From: Odontesthes bonariensis
Taxonomy: Eukaryota; Chordata; Actinopteri; Atheriniformes; Atherinopsidae
Reading direction: 5' to 3'
Assembly (NCBI RefSeq): GCF_027942865.1
Contig: NC_134515.1
Span: 14,795,227 to 14,859,226 of the forward strand
Length of the DNA: 64,000 bases
Shown: positions 36,382-52,100 of the stretch, piece by piece
How the letters are laid out: each line of letters starts with the position of its first letter
Numbering within the stretch: the stretch's first letter is position 1
Translations under genes and position numbers: made by a program
Notes under the pieces: generated by a model
Databases searched by the model: none
What the model was told of the DNA's origin: nothing
Seen by the model: only the letters and a program-made list of their open reading frames with translations

Positions 36382-36540
36382 CTGAGAGAGCTGCGCTTTC
36401 AATACCAGCCGTCTTTCTCTGGTCAGTCGGCGGTTCTGGTAGAGCTGTGGTCAGATGAGTGGAAAAGTGCAGCAGCAGCAGCGGCGGCTACAGTCCTCCG
36501 CTGCAGTCTGCCCACTTCTTCCTCATTAAGCCGAGCTGCT
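36382..36540 (-). promoter_or_regulatory. arhgef16 5' UTR exon and promoter region
   Basis: On the minus strand a GC-rich stretch with a CTGCCGCCG-like triplet run ends in a donor CTCTCAG|GTAAGA at 36382/36381. It would splice to the exon that carries the ATG at 35604 (acceptor at about 35650-35665). The transcription start is estimated, not seen. Confidence 0.55.
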
Positions 36541-38063
36541 TACGTCACTACAGGTGAGCGCCACTCAAACACGCATAAATTGACAGTTTAGATAAAAGCA
36601 GGCCCACAGAAAGCACCTTCGCTCAAATAAACAGCTACACACTCGATGCTCGACGACCCTCCCTGTGATGTTGTAGTCCGTGGACGCTTAAAAACCCAAC
36701 CAGGTTACAACTGTTGCATTTTAAGGATCAGGTAGAGTTTGAATTTAGTCCAGTTGCAGAGTTTTTGCAAATACACGCGGGTAACTCTTCGTCATTTGTC
36801 AACTTGACTTGGACAGTAGTATGTTTTTAATAATTTGTTTGTGGATATCTCACCTGGCTGGTAAAACGGCTATCTGGCACGCCCTGGTGGTCAATATGCG
36901 ACACTACACCCTCCACTGACCAGGCTCAAATCCAAACAGGAAACAATCTACATTTTCTCATGTAGATCTATTTGAGAAAATAATGCAGTTAGAATAGAAA
37001 CAAATTGTTGTGCGGGAATATTTTAGTGTCTCGCACTTTTTGAATGCAGTTTTGTAGTTATTTTTATTTAGTATTTTTACTTTAACAGCGTTGAAGGCTC
37101 TTTTGTCATTGTACACATTTTTGTTGTAATCCCTGAATGGATTTTCCTGTTAGCTGACACGAGTTTTCTTCCAAAATGTTCGATATATATTTTTTAAAGG
37201 TGAATCTTTTTGACGTGGAAATGTCAATGTTGAAAACCTATGTTGTTACTTGCAAAGACAAACTTCAAGGAGAAAGCACATCAGGTGTTTTCTTTTGTCA
37301 AATACAGGCACTCCCAATCAACTCAAACTGAGGATTTTTCCCTTTTTTTCTCAAATATGCAGCCAACATTGATGCTATTGCTTTAAAAAAAAAAAAAAAA
37401 AAAACTTAAATATGAATCTAGACAAAAAAGAAGGAAAATTAAATGTCAGTCACATATTTAAAGAATGAATAAATAACAAAAAAATAATGCTGAACATTTT
37501 TTGGAAATAATATGAAGCTAAATGAAACAGTGGCTAAAGATAGAAAAGGAAAACAAAAAAAAAGGAAAACAAAAATGTTATTCTTGTGGTCAAAATAAGC
37601 TGCTTTGTCCATGTTAGTTTGAAATGACCAAACAATACATCACTTTGTAAAGCACCTCAAGTTATTTTTTTCATTAGCATATATATATGAGCACATTTGT
37701 GTATGTGACAAAGGGCAGTATTAGAATTTGTATTTGGAAGTTTTTGGATGACTGAGCGAAGGTTTCTTTTTTTTTTCTTTTTTGTCACCTGAACAGATGG
37801 CGCAGAAACATTGAATACAAATTCACTTTAACGGGACAGAAAAACACATCAGAGCACAAGTTAAATGGTCATTAAATGGCCTAAAATAAAGTTTTGCGCA
37901 ATATTTCATGAACAACAACAAAATGATTCAGTTAAAATATTGGTATCGGCACTGTATTCCAAAGCTTAAAAAATGCCTCCACAACTCAGTCTTAATATTT
38001 TTCATTGAGGCTGAAGACAAACTCAGAACAAACACAAAACAAACATCTTTTGGTGATCAAAGA
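36541..38063. other. Intergenic region between arhgef16 and espn
   Basis: AT-rich, with an A20 run at 37385-37404 and no supported gene. A weak CTCF-like motif on the minus strand (CCACCAGGG, 36890-36882) lies 0.35 kb upstream of arhgef16. Confidence 0.45.
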
Positions 38064-40187
<2,124 letters not shown>

Positions 40188-43100
40188 TCACTTTTTGGCT
40201 ACATCACCTTTCTTCAGAATTATCTGCCGCTGCCAGGGGGCCAGTTTGGTCTCATCGTAGCCCAGGGTCCGTAGTCTCTCCTGCTCCGTCTTTTCCTCCA
40301 TCTCCTTCGCCTGTTTGGCCTGCTGTTCTGCTTTTCTGTATCCATCCACGAAGAAAGGTTAAAGACAAAACAGTAATTAGCATTATACAGCGATCCTACA
40401 CAAAGTTTCAGCATGCAGGTTAGTTTTCTTATCCGATTCCCCAGAGCTTCACTTTCTTCCATAATAACACCTCATTGTGAAAAATGTGTGGAAATCAGCA
40501 TCTCTGGTTTTAGACAAAAAAAAATGCACTGATTTCCTCCCATTCAGGTCCATATTATCCCAAATATGTTTTGGTGGGACTGAGTGCAGAGCCCAGCCCA
40601 GTCATGTTCCTTGCAACTAAAATAGCCATTTCTTTATGGATTTGTGGTGAGAATATTGCCATGTTATAAAAGGAAGGTCCCTTTTGCCTCATAGCTGAGA
40701 CTCAAGAAAAAAAAACACATTTTGTGTACTCTTAGTCGGGGAAATAAGATATCTGCACACACGTTTGGACAATACAGTGAGTTTCTGTATTAATCTTCCT
40801 TGGTGACCTTTTTAATGCAAGAAACTGTCACTTGTCATAGCAGGTAAAGCGCAGGTGGAACCAAGATAACTATGGCCAAGTTCCAACAAATATCACACCC
40901 TCTTGGGTGAAGGTCCAATGCTACCTTGAGGTTACACTTGATGAGTAGCATTATTTAGCTACTTACGTTAAGTTCAAGTATGTAGTAACAGTTGTTGTAT
41001 GAAAAGAAAAACATACCCAGACAATGTCTTGCTCTTGTAATGTCAGTCAATCAAGTCTTGTTGTGCTAGTTCAAGATAGGAATCTGATAGAAGTGTCAAC
41101 CGTGGTGCATTTGCAGTCATTCTACTAACAATTTGTTGACATATCTGAGGTTTTCTCAGCAAACTGTGAAAAACAAATCTGAAATTTATTTAGGCAGATT
41201 TGATATTCAAAACCCTTTAATGTAAATATTTTCTAAATCATCAAAGCTTGATTGTACAGTCATTGCCACCAGTCACATAAAAAAAATTTGTAAGGACTTG
41301 ATTTGGTCTCTTTCTTTAGTCATTTATCCGGCATGTTATAAACATTACTGTGTGGAATAAGTCAAATATCTTACCTTTTTTGTTCCCTGTCACATCAGGA
41401 GATCGAAGGCACAAGAAGAAAAGGTGTAAATATCTGGTACAGCAACAGCAGTTATTCCACAATTTAGAGCATTTATGGCATAATTCTTGCGACTACATTT
41501 AAATATACATATACTGAACAATAAGTAGGGATAGTTTAACAACACAAAACCACAAAGATAGATAAAGACTTTTGCTTGAAATTGTAACTGTCCTGTGTTC
41601 CTTCAGATAATTATTAAAGTTTGACACCCACAACATTTTATCCGTTGGGAAAATGTGCATTTCATAAACCAGTTTTTACTTGGAGACAAGTTGAAGCCAG
41701 TTTCCTTCATTAGCTGAATGAACAGCTTCTGTTTTGAGGGAGTCCAAAGTTTACAATCTCAGCAAGTCTGTGGCTACATTAAAAAGAGTAAACCATGCAG
41801 AGTTAGCTTGAATTACATTACAGTGTAGTATTCTTGAGGCAGATATTGTGAGTCTTTGAAAACACCATGAACACTGGTAGGGCTGTGCTACGTCAAGGAT
41901 CAGAAATCTTATTCTGTGTCGAGCAGTGAATCCGTTTAACAAAGCAGGTATTTTCTGTCATTGATAAAAGATGTTATCAGAGCTGCACTGATTATCAGTA
42001 CAAGAAAAACATTTAGTTTTATTACATAAAAGTTATAAGAATCACGAAAGCTGTGCAGGAAAGCATCATGTTACGTTAAAACTGATGTTTTGTCACAGAC
42101 AAATCTAAAACATGATGTCCAGTTGAGAAGCCCCCAATCCAAAATAGCTGTTGTTTTGTTTCTATGGATCCAAGCTACATGAAATACTGTAAATGGGACT
42201 TTTTGGTAGTGTAATGGTGCTGGCAGAGTTTTATTATATTGTATTTCTTCAGTGACACTGTGTATCCGTGCTGCAAGGAAGCACCAGTTAATCAAAAGGA
42301 GCAGAAAAATGTTTGCTTCCATCGCGATTCTGTATGTTTCTTTAGATTTGTACAGAGATACGAGGCATACTTCCACATTATATACAGCCTCCAGCATTTA
42401 AGATTTAGGGGAAGCAGAATTTGATCTTCAATGCTGTTGCATAAAAAGACACATTCAAGTGCACATGAGAGAGAATCCTCACAAATAAACCGACCCAGAG
42501 ATCAAGTGTAGCAAACTGCAAAAACTTATATGAACACCTGCAATCACAAGCAATAACGTAGCAGAGTTTCAACCCACGCGCTCAGGAATAAAAGAAATGT
42601 GGTTCAAGGGAGGAGCAGACCTACACTGCATCGTTACTCACCTCTCCTCGTCCATTTTCTTCTTCATCATGTCTCTTCTCCAGGCTGGCATTGACGCCAG
42701 GCGAGATTTCTCCTCGTCAGCCTGTAGGGAGACAAAGGGGCCCAAGGAAAGACAAGAGATGGGGACCCACACCAGTCAGTAAAGATTTTTACTGGGATTA
42801 AAGCCCTCATTTCATCATTGGCTCTTCTTGATTCATTGGTCACAATAACTACGCTAAATACTGGAGAAGCATCATTTTAAAATGCATCTAAGGCCCTATG
42901 CCCACATATTTCACCTGCAGCACAACATCATGAACAGACTGTTTAGCTAGATGATCAACATCAATGGGGCCATTCGTCATCAATCCTGTCAGTCTTGTAA
43001 GAGCCACAGCTACACTGAGCATTGCATGATTACATTAAATAAGCTGTAATATGAAACGGGTCTTTAAGCACAGATTGAATATTAAAAATAAATCAGTCAT

Positions 43101-46100
43101 GAACATAACTTGAACCTGCTTACAGATACTGTAGTTGTAATATTATTTGTGTCAACAGCTCCAAAAAAAACCCCAAAAAACCCACAATTAAATCTATAAC
43201 ATTCGGTGGTGATATTGAAGTGTTTTGTGCGGATATAGAGCCACATAAACCTTTGCAACGCGACATGCCCAGCCTTTTTGTTCGTACATATCCTCAAACA
43301 TAAATTCTAATACAAAGAGCTTTTACGTGAAAACTAAAGAGACTACACAGTCAACATCATAAATTGTTCAAAGTGATGTATCAGTTTACAAAAGCTCAAA
43401 ATATGTATTCATCTTTCTTTTTGTTGGAAATAAACAAAGGCTTTTAAAAGGGCAGATCTGTGTTTTTCAGTTTGTTTACAGAGTGCACACACTGTAACCG
43501 GATCCTTTTTTCTCTTTCAGTGTGTAATTGGAGGTGGAGCAGGAGGAGAGAAAGAGGGCAGCCATCTTGGATTTCTCATCTTTGCCTGAAATACATTATC
43601 TGTTTGCGTTCCTTTTACTGAAGCATTTCACTAGCCAACATGAGAGTCCAGGTAACATTATCCGGACGATAAATTTTTAATGATTCCCTTGGGAATTTCA
43701 GCTCAAGAAAAAAAAAAGAAAAAAAAAATTAAAAGAAAAGAAAGAAAAAGCCAACAAAACAAAAATAGCATCTGATAGAAATAATATATTTTCTTTTTTA
43801 ATTTGTTAATGATTAAATCAAATGGTCAGATGCGGACTGCACTAAGACTGCTTACTGTAATTAAATAATGCTTATAAGTAACAGGTATAACCATGGCAAT
43901 GCTCATGTTAGCTTCATTTGACTAAAATGACATGAGTAACATGATTTACATTAATCACTAAGCTACAGCTGTGTTCAGTGGTGAGACAGAGCACTGAGTC
44001 TCATTTCTAAGAGGAGGAGCATGGTGCTATCCTTCTATCTCTACTTTCTGAGGAGTAAAACAGCAACAGGTTTGTTGCTTTAAAACAGAACTCTCTGAAA
44101 CAATATTCCAAAACAATTAATAAGGAAAGGCAAACATTGGGAGAATCATTTATACAATTGGCAGTTAAACCGCATCAGATTTTAATTAAAATAGTTAATA
44201 TTTAACAAATTAAGCAGATTTTTAGATTTTTAAACCAAGCCTCCAAGCCAATCAGTCTCCAATCTGATGGGCCTCTTAAACGTATTGGCTCTGGGGTCAT
44301 GTTTGTCTCACGTGTTGCACCAATCAATCGGATGTATCCGTGTTAGTCAAAGTGGAAGCAATGCACAAGTCTGGCAAGCATATGTTACTGTCCATGGAAG
44401 AAAAAAAAGGGGAATAGAGTAGCTTCTCAAAATGCGATGACAAGATAATTAAGTTTATGTGAAAAAATTCAGAGTGGGCAGTGTTGTTGAAAGGCAAGTT
44501 GAGCTTGATATTGACTAATAGATGAAGCAGATTCTCTAAACGTAACAATTTTAGATAAAGTAAAAAAGAATTGAAGATATAAACTTGACCTTTTTTATGC
44601 TGCAGCACATTAATGTTCCTCATTGTCTGTATTTAGAGTTCACTTTTGTTTTGTGCAAGAAACACTGGAAAGCACTCCCATAATACTGTATGACAGTACT
44701 GACAACAACACTACACATTCTTTACAGTGTTGTTTATATTATATGAATAAGACAAAAAAAAAAAAACATCACATGAATGGAAATCTATGGAGAAAAAGGC
44801 TCTCAGTTTACCAGCTGGCTGCCTCTCGTTTGAGCTGTGAGGTGATGAAGATTCGCTGTAACCTCCTTATGGCTCCTGTAAGCCACGGATAGCATGACAG
44901 CGGGTGGTACTAAGAGGGTTACTTGAAGGTAATCTTGATGCCACAGTATAGACACTATGAGAACAGCGTGGTTGTTCGGAGCCACAAGTGCTGCAGTGGA
45001 GGATTTCACATTCAAGAACTGTGTGTTTGATAAAAGCTTTTCATTTGTACTTATATCTGCGTCAATATCAGTTTTAAAAATCACATCCGCGTGGATGTCA
45101 ACGTTCTCAAAGTCAAAGACACAAGTTCTTCAAGAATAGATTATTTTGGCCCGATTTCTGCACAGATAGTTGAAATGTTAATCGATAGAGTTAGTGTGTG
45201 GAAAAGGACTGCTGAAATTCTTTAATCCGAAAAATGTCAACAAACTTTTATTTCTGACAACAATGTAGAAATCAAGTAATAAAGATAGACAATTATGGAC
45301 ATGAGCAATGCACAGAGTAACAAAACAGTGAAACAATGAGAAAGTGTTACTTTGATGCTTCATGAAATGAATTTTTTTTTTTAGTTCAGTGGAATATTAA
45401 CCATACTCAGTCATTTTTGTACTGAAACCTGCACTGAAAGACACACATTTTATATAATAAATATACCATTGTATATATAAATTGTTGAGTTCAGACACTG
45501 AAAAACAAAGAGTATTTGTGAGTGAGCGAAAAGCCTTTAGACTTTTCCAACCAACTCTTTGTTTCCGAGTGTGAGCAACAAGCTGCACATAAAATGATGA
45601 GTATCAAGAATCGGAGGTTAAGCTATATTAAACTGTCCTTTATTTCTTGTGAATGCCTAAACGTGTACCCTTTGCAGGTAAGTGGTGAACTGAATCCCTT
45701 GAATTTCAGATACAGCTTTAAGACAAGATACAAAAACGCAAGACCAAAAGGTCATAAGACATTCTTACGGGGTATAATCACTGTCCATGATCTGAACTGA
45801 TATGCCTCCTAACAGGTTTGGTTGAGTTCATATGATCACACGTTAAGTTGTGGAACTAAATGCCTGGAAACAAACCGTGTCACTTCAACTATTCACTTCA
45901 CAGCTAACTCACAAGCCTCAGCACCCTGTTTTTCTTTCAGTTTAATACTAAATGTTGTGACTGGAAGTGATGATTTGCAATTCTGCTGCTATGATGCGTC
46001 TTTCAAACTTGCTTTGGACTTTTCTTCGCCTGCCATGCTGTCTCTTGATTAAATAATAAATTGCATGTTAAAGATTTCAAGTGCGTCTAATGAGCATAAT

Positions 46101-49100
46101 CTTAAATGTGTCACAACCACTCAAACTTTTATTTCGCTTGGTTCATGTCTAGTTGGTAGGTTAAAACTGAAACTGAAGTTTTACTGTTAACTGATAATCA
46201 CTGGAGATGGTGGGTTAATCACTGACACTATCGTAACATGAAATGTAGCCTGAAATATCCACTACTATATACCAATAATATTCACAAAGTCACATTACTT
46301 TTTATGGCAAATCTTGTCCTTTAAAAACTTATTTCCCCAAAAGCAAAGTATCATGGCATCAAACAAACGTCACCCAAAAAGCTCTTGGTTAAAAACAATT
46401 CAAATTTAAAACTAAAAGTAATGTTCTTTTCTTTTTCTCTTTTTTTTTTTTTACATAAAACAATTTCTCTCCATCCATTAAAGCATATGGAAATAAAAAA
46501 AGTTAGTACAGCTAAAAAGAAGCTCTGTGCTGCTTTCAAGTCCTTCAGGTGACACCAGATTGGCTTCCTCGTCCAGTATGTTCCACTGTGCAAGTTAGCC
46601 TACCATACCCTGCCCCTAATCCATTTATTTTGGTTGTGGGTTTAGTTCACTGTTAATTCACATTGCTGTTAGATATCAAAAAGCTCTGCTTCTTTTTCTT
46701 TCCAAAAAGCAAAGCTTCGATCAATGTATCGGATGATCTCCTCATTGCTGAACTCTTTTAACTCATAGATCACTTTAATTGAGTCCTCAGTGGGCTCATC
46801 TCTGGGTGGAGGTTTATCAACATTAGGTTCCTCTATGATTTGAACACCAACAGGTGGAACATCTTTCTTTGGACCTGATCCTGAGCTTTCTGTTGTGTCC
46901 TGTAGTGCCTGAGCCTGTTGTCCACTTTCAGCTGTCAAGGTCTGTAAGTGGGTCTTCTCTGACATTGTCCCATCAGGAACCACAGATGCAGTTGATGGGA
47001 TCTGTTCATTTAATTCCACATTCTTCTGAGTACCACCCTCCAATGACTCCTTCGAGGTTCTCAGTTCCACACAATGGTCATCGTCAGACACACCATGCTG
47101 GGGAGCAGCAGGTGATGGAGAAACATCTAACTGGGAATCTTGTGAGGAAGGCTGCAGTTCTGGTGCAGGTGGAGTAGACTGTTCCTTTGGAGGTGGGGGT
47201 GCAGGATGAGTAGGGGGCGGCGGAGGAGGATGAGAAGGTGGGGGAGGGAGTGATTCCTGCATTGGCATAATGGGTATGTCAGGAGACATGGAGCGGAGAG
47301 AAGCTGTCATCATACCTCCTGCATTATCAGAGTCTCCAAAATACTTGAGTTTTATGTCCTCAAAGCCATCCGCCCAATCTCGTTTCCCTCTCTCAATTTC
47401 CTCCATGACCTCCTTGTGAAATTGTCTTATGACTTCCCATTTATGGCTGCCAAGACGATCAAACATCTCATAGCACAAGAGGTGGCGGAATTTCCGCTCG
47501 CTGCGAGACATGTTCATTTCCAATAACTGGAAGTATCCAAGCATGAAGAGGTCAAGAGTTAGGCTTTCATAGCTCACAGGTGACCCATTGATGTGTGGCA
47601 AGAAGTGCTCTGGCCAATAGATCATCTGAGCGCGGCTCAGCCTCCGGATCTGCCGTGTGGGCACTTGGCTCATGATTGTCCTCCAGTGGCCAATCAGATT
47701 CCCTACTACCTGCTTTGACTTCATGAACAGGAGGAGCTTTTCATCTTCACTTTGCATCTCCCCACTAACTTGAGCATTAAATTGGTTATACTCCCTGTAA
47801 TCCACATCTAAGTGATTCCGTCTCCTGCCTGTATATTTAGTTCGATAACATTCGGAGATGGTATACTTCCGCCAGTGTTCAAGGAACAGAAAAACTATTC
47901 TTTCTTTCCTCATTTCAATGTATTCCTGGACATAGCTTAGATCTGTCTGCACCTCCAAGGTTCGTGTTAGTTGGTCGTTATTTAAAATGGGGTCTGAAGA
48001 AAGAACCTGGTTGAATTGTTCAATGTTTGTTGGAGCCATTGCCTCAGAGGACACATACATCTGAGGAGCATGAGATGCGATGATAATTGGTTCTTCAACA
48101 AGTGGTACAACGGATTCCTCTGTTGAAGGTAAATGTCCGTTGGTATTAAAGTCAGGGACTTTAGCAGAGGAGCAGGTAGCATCATCCTCACAAGCTGTGT
48201 CTGGACAATAATTAGACTCACTTACCACAGGGAGTGATCTTTTGCGTTTGTAAACCCTGTTAGCTTGGTTATCTGCAAATTGAGACTGATTCTGTATTTC
48301 ATAATTGGCCTTAAGGTTTTTGACCGAAACTCCACACTGCTTTATTTCGTTCTCCACGTCCTCTCTTGTCGAGAAGGACTGAGAGCGTCCAATAAATGCA
48401 GTACCAACTGTTGCTGCAGGTTGAGAGTCGCCTGTGCTCATATTCCTTGCCTCTTCTTGAGAAAATCCAGGAAATATAAGATCCAAGATGTCTATCTCTT
48501 TGCCTCCCAGGGTGGCTAGAAGAATTGCCATACTCCTGAGCAGGGTCGAGATCTTGCTGCACCAGGCTGGGAGATCCTCAGCTTGGCCATGTACCTGCTT
48601 TGGATTGACTGAGAAGTGTCCTTGACTGAGAGCAGCAGAAACTGGCAAGAGCTGGTGAAGCTCCCGCTCCAGTTTTTCCAGTTCCTTCTCAATTTCTGAC
48701 ACCTTATGCATGACCTGCAGGTTCTCAATTTGCTTCTCAATTCGGTTCAGGTCAGCCTCGGTCATCAGCTCCCCAAACGGGCCCAATATGGCATTATGGA
48801 TGTGAGAATAGTGCCATTCCTGAGGCTGGTAGTGTCCACTTGACGCAAACTAAATCAGAGGTCAAAGGAGACCAACAGGACAAGAAAAAGGGAGGGAGGG
48901 AGGGATTCCTTCAGCACGAAGTTCCTGGTATGAACACACGCTTGAGTGCAAATCCATCCTAACACACAGGATTTACATGGATTTAGTGGTGCAATGGCAC
49001 AGCCTCATTACAGGCACTAAACTCTCTACTGTAATTTAAAATCACAGAGAACAGAGAATGCTTTGTCCTTTTTGAATTCACTGTCAAATTCTATTCTGAC

Positions 49101-52100
49101 TAGATTATTATTGGTAAAAATATAATATTGTTTCAAATGTTGCAACAGGCCTGTATTTGATTTAGGCACTTGATCATTTCAGACCTTTTACGCCTACGTT
49201 TACTCAGAACGCCAAATTCTCTGTCTACTTTTTTATGCGTCAGTGTTTCTTTTTCAGTTTACAGTTACACTACACAAACACTGAAAAATCTAATTAAGTG
49301 TCCATCTATTAATGTTTTTCCCCATCTTGCTGCATGCTCTGTGACCCAACTATGATGTAACACTACAATATAGTTTAACAGTATTAAATCAGCTTTGGGT
49401 CTTGGCACCAGTGCAACAGAGACACTTCAGTCCTCATCCAACAATGGGGAAAAACCAATTTGGAAGTGCTGGAGAGTTAAAAAGGCCAATATTGTCATTG
49501 TTTTTTTTCTGATAAAAGGGATTTGGTGAGAGATTATGATCTGCTTGCAAACCGCCCTCTTTGGAAAGACATGAACAAAAAACAGCAATTTGACGACATA
49601 AGGTTCTTTGATTCTTAAATTACACAGCACTCACGTTTTATTTGTAGTACTATGGAGCTGTTAAAGTGCTATTTAAATGTTGTTGTTTTTTAAATTATTG
49701 TGCCTTTTTTTAAAACGTGTCTTTATTATCTACACTGTACTGTAGTGTGAATGGGCCCAGCATCACACCACTGAATCTGCATGTAAGAACTTGGAGGCAC
49801 AAAACACCATCATCAAACACCAGCCAACACTATGAATTGTTTAGTCAAGTGTGTTAATGCTGTGATGGACGTCGTAGCCAAGTCTTCAACTCAATGCACT
49901 CCAAAAGGCTGCTTAACAAAGTCTATGAATATGAAGATAGAAGCATGCACAGAAATACCAACAAAAGCCAAGAAATACTTTCATAAATATTGAGCACATG
50001 AATGAGGAATGTTTGAGGAAGTTAGTTCAAAACTTTTAGGCTTTTTAACTGTAAGGGGTTTTAATGCTGCCACTACACACCAAACGATTAAACACCAAAT
50101 GTCAGCATCACTAGAGGAGACCCATTGGATCTTTTAAAAGGATAAGATTTCAATCTTTGGAAGAAATAAATTAATAATTAGTCAGATTTAATTAATCATA
50201 TCACTAGAGTCCTTCTATTGCAATGCTAACAAGTGCTCAGATTACTCCAGTATTAATTACTAATCAGTACCTTGTCTAAATATCTTATATAAACACACAT
50301 CCGGGGAAACTGAGAGGTATGTGTCTTGAATTCTAAAGTCATTAAATCTAATTAAATTTTTTTTAATCTTTTTTGCAAACACAGACTAAAACTCTTGTGT
50401 ATAACTTGGACAATATAATTCATTCTGAAGATGTATGTTGCTAAAGTTCTCAGAGAAGCTGCATAAACTTAGGAATTTGACGTCTCTGAATATGCCACCA
50501 TAAAGCAAAATCTGCCATGCACAGCTACACTTGCAAAGAAAATGCTTTAACACAACCTCACAAACCAAAAATCACAAAAAATCCACACCCACAAACACTA
50601 GCTATCCCCTTTGTGTTGTTAATTTTTTCAAAAATGAAGCTACATTTATCCGGTTTTCAAATGGGAGCACAACAGGGATAGCCAAAACAACAGCACTTAA
50701 TGACTTTCTCTGCAACGTCACGCCTACCTTGCGTCTGTGCTCCTCCTCCTCTTGCATCTTCACCTGAAGCTTTCGCACCATCACCTGCCTCTTCCATTCA
50801 GGGATGGCTTTTCCTTGCTCGTCATGCGTGGGCACTAGAGCCTCAACATCCGCGAGGCTCGTCTTCCTCTCCGACTCTGCTTTTGCTGTGCCTCCCCCAA
50901 TGTTCCCATTGATCGCCGAGTTGGAGGACAGTTGCTCGTAGCTCGCAGAGGTTGACATTGTCCTGGAAGATCCTGAGCCCGTCGGACTGGGGCTGGGGCT
51001 CGGAGTGGTGGGTGGGGAGGTGACAGGTGTACTGGATTGTGGAGGGGATGACGGTTTGGCTGGTGGGGAAGCTGAACGGGTCTCTGGAGATGTGGTGGTT
51101 CCCTTGAGGAAAATAAAGAACGAGATGGACCAGAAACAAAAAGAGTCACACATCTTTTACCTGGTGCATTTTTTAACAAGTAACAACATTCTTTATGGAT
51201 ACATGTCGAAGGCAACATCAGCCATTCTTGAAGAGATTTGAACTTAGCAGTAAGTAAAATCCTAAAATCATGAGTGAATTGTGTGCAACAAGTTAAGTCC
51301 TAGTTTAAATTATGCTTTACTGAGGAGTTGAGTAGCCAAACACTAATATCGTTAGATATTCAGTAGCTCCTTTGGTGATTTAAAGTAAAATTGAGCTTTT
51401 TCTAAGCTAAGGCATTTGCGTTTATTAGTCCTTGATTTAAACATGACAAAGTGGAACCATATTCACAGTTAAAGGCAAAAGCTGGGGTTGAACTGACCAT
51501 ATCTGTGTTTCTGTGTTTCTATTAACCACTGCCTGTCACATAAATTAGTCATGGAGGAAGGCTGTGGACCTACATTGTTGCCGGTGGGTCCGCTGTTAGA
51601 AAACACAGTGGTGTAGCCTTTACTGTGCGGTGTGGGCTTAAGGCTCTTTCCTGCTTTGATCTCTGCCAGCAGCTCTGAGTTGTCACCAGTGGGGGACATC
51701 ATGTTGAAAGATTTTGTGCCTGCAGACAAAAGAAGAGGACAAACAAGTGAAACCAGGTAGGAAGATAGTAGACAGCGAAACAGAAAACAGAGAGAGTGAG
51801 ATACACTGAAGAGGAGAAGAGGGGTTGGGTGGCAGTGTTGAATATTTCATCCAATCAGCCGGGTAACAATGCTGACCTGCAGCATGTTGTACAATGATAG
51901 GAAGTCTTTATGGTTTGGTGAGCCTCTGTTTCTCATGCAAGGGATATGGATATGCTTTTTTTTTTTCTTTACATTTCCTCTTTTAGTCGTGCCACTGTTG
52001 CACTAGAAATATCTGGATAAGAAGGTGACTATAATACACACAGCTAAGCTATAATTGAACTTCCTGATTTTTTTAAAGGAAGAAAGTACACCCAAAGGAA

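Noticed and set aside
46854-47177. 107-codon plus-strand frame
   Set aside because: Antisense shadow of the espn long exon.
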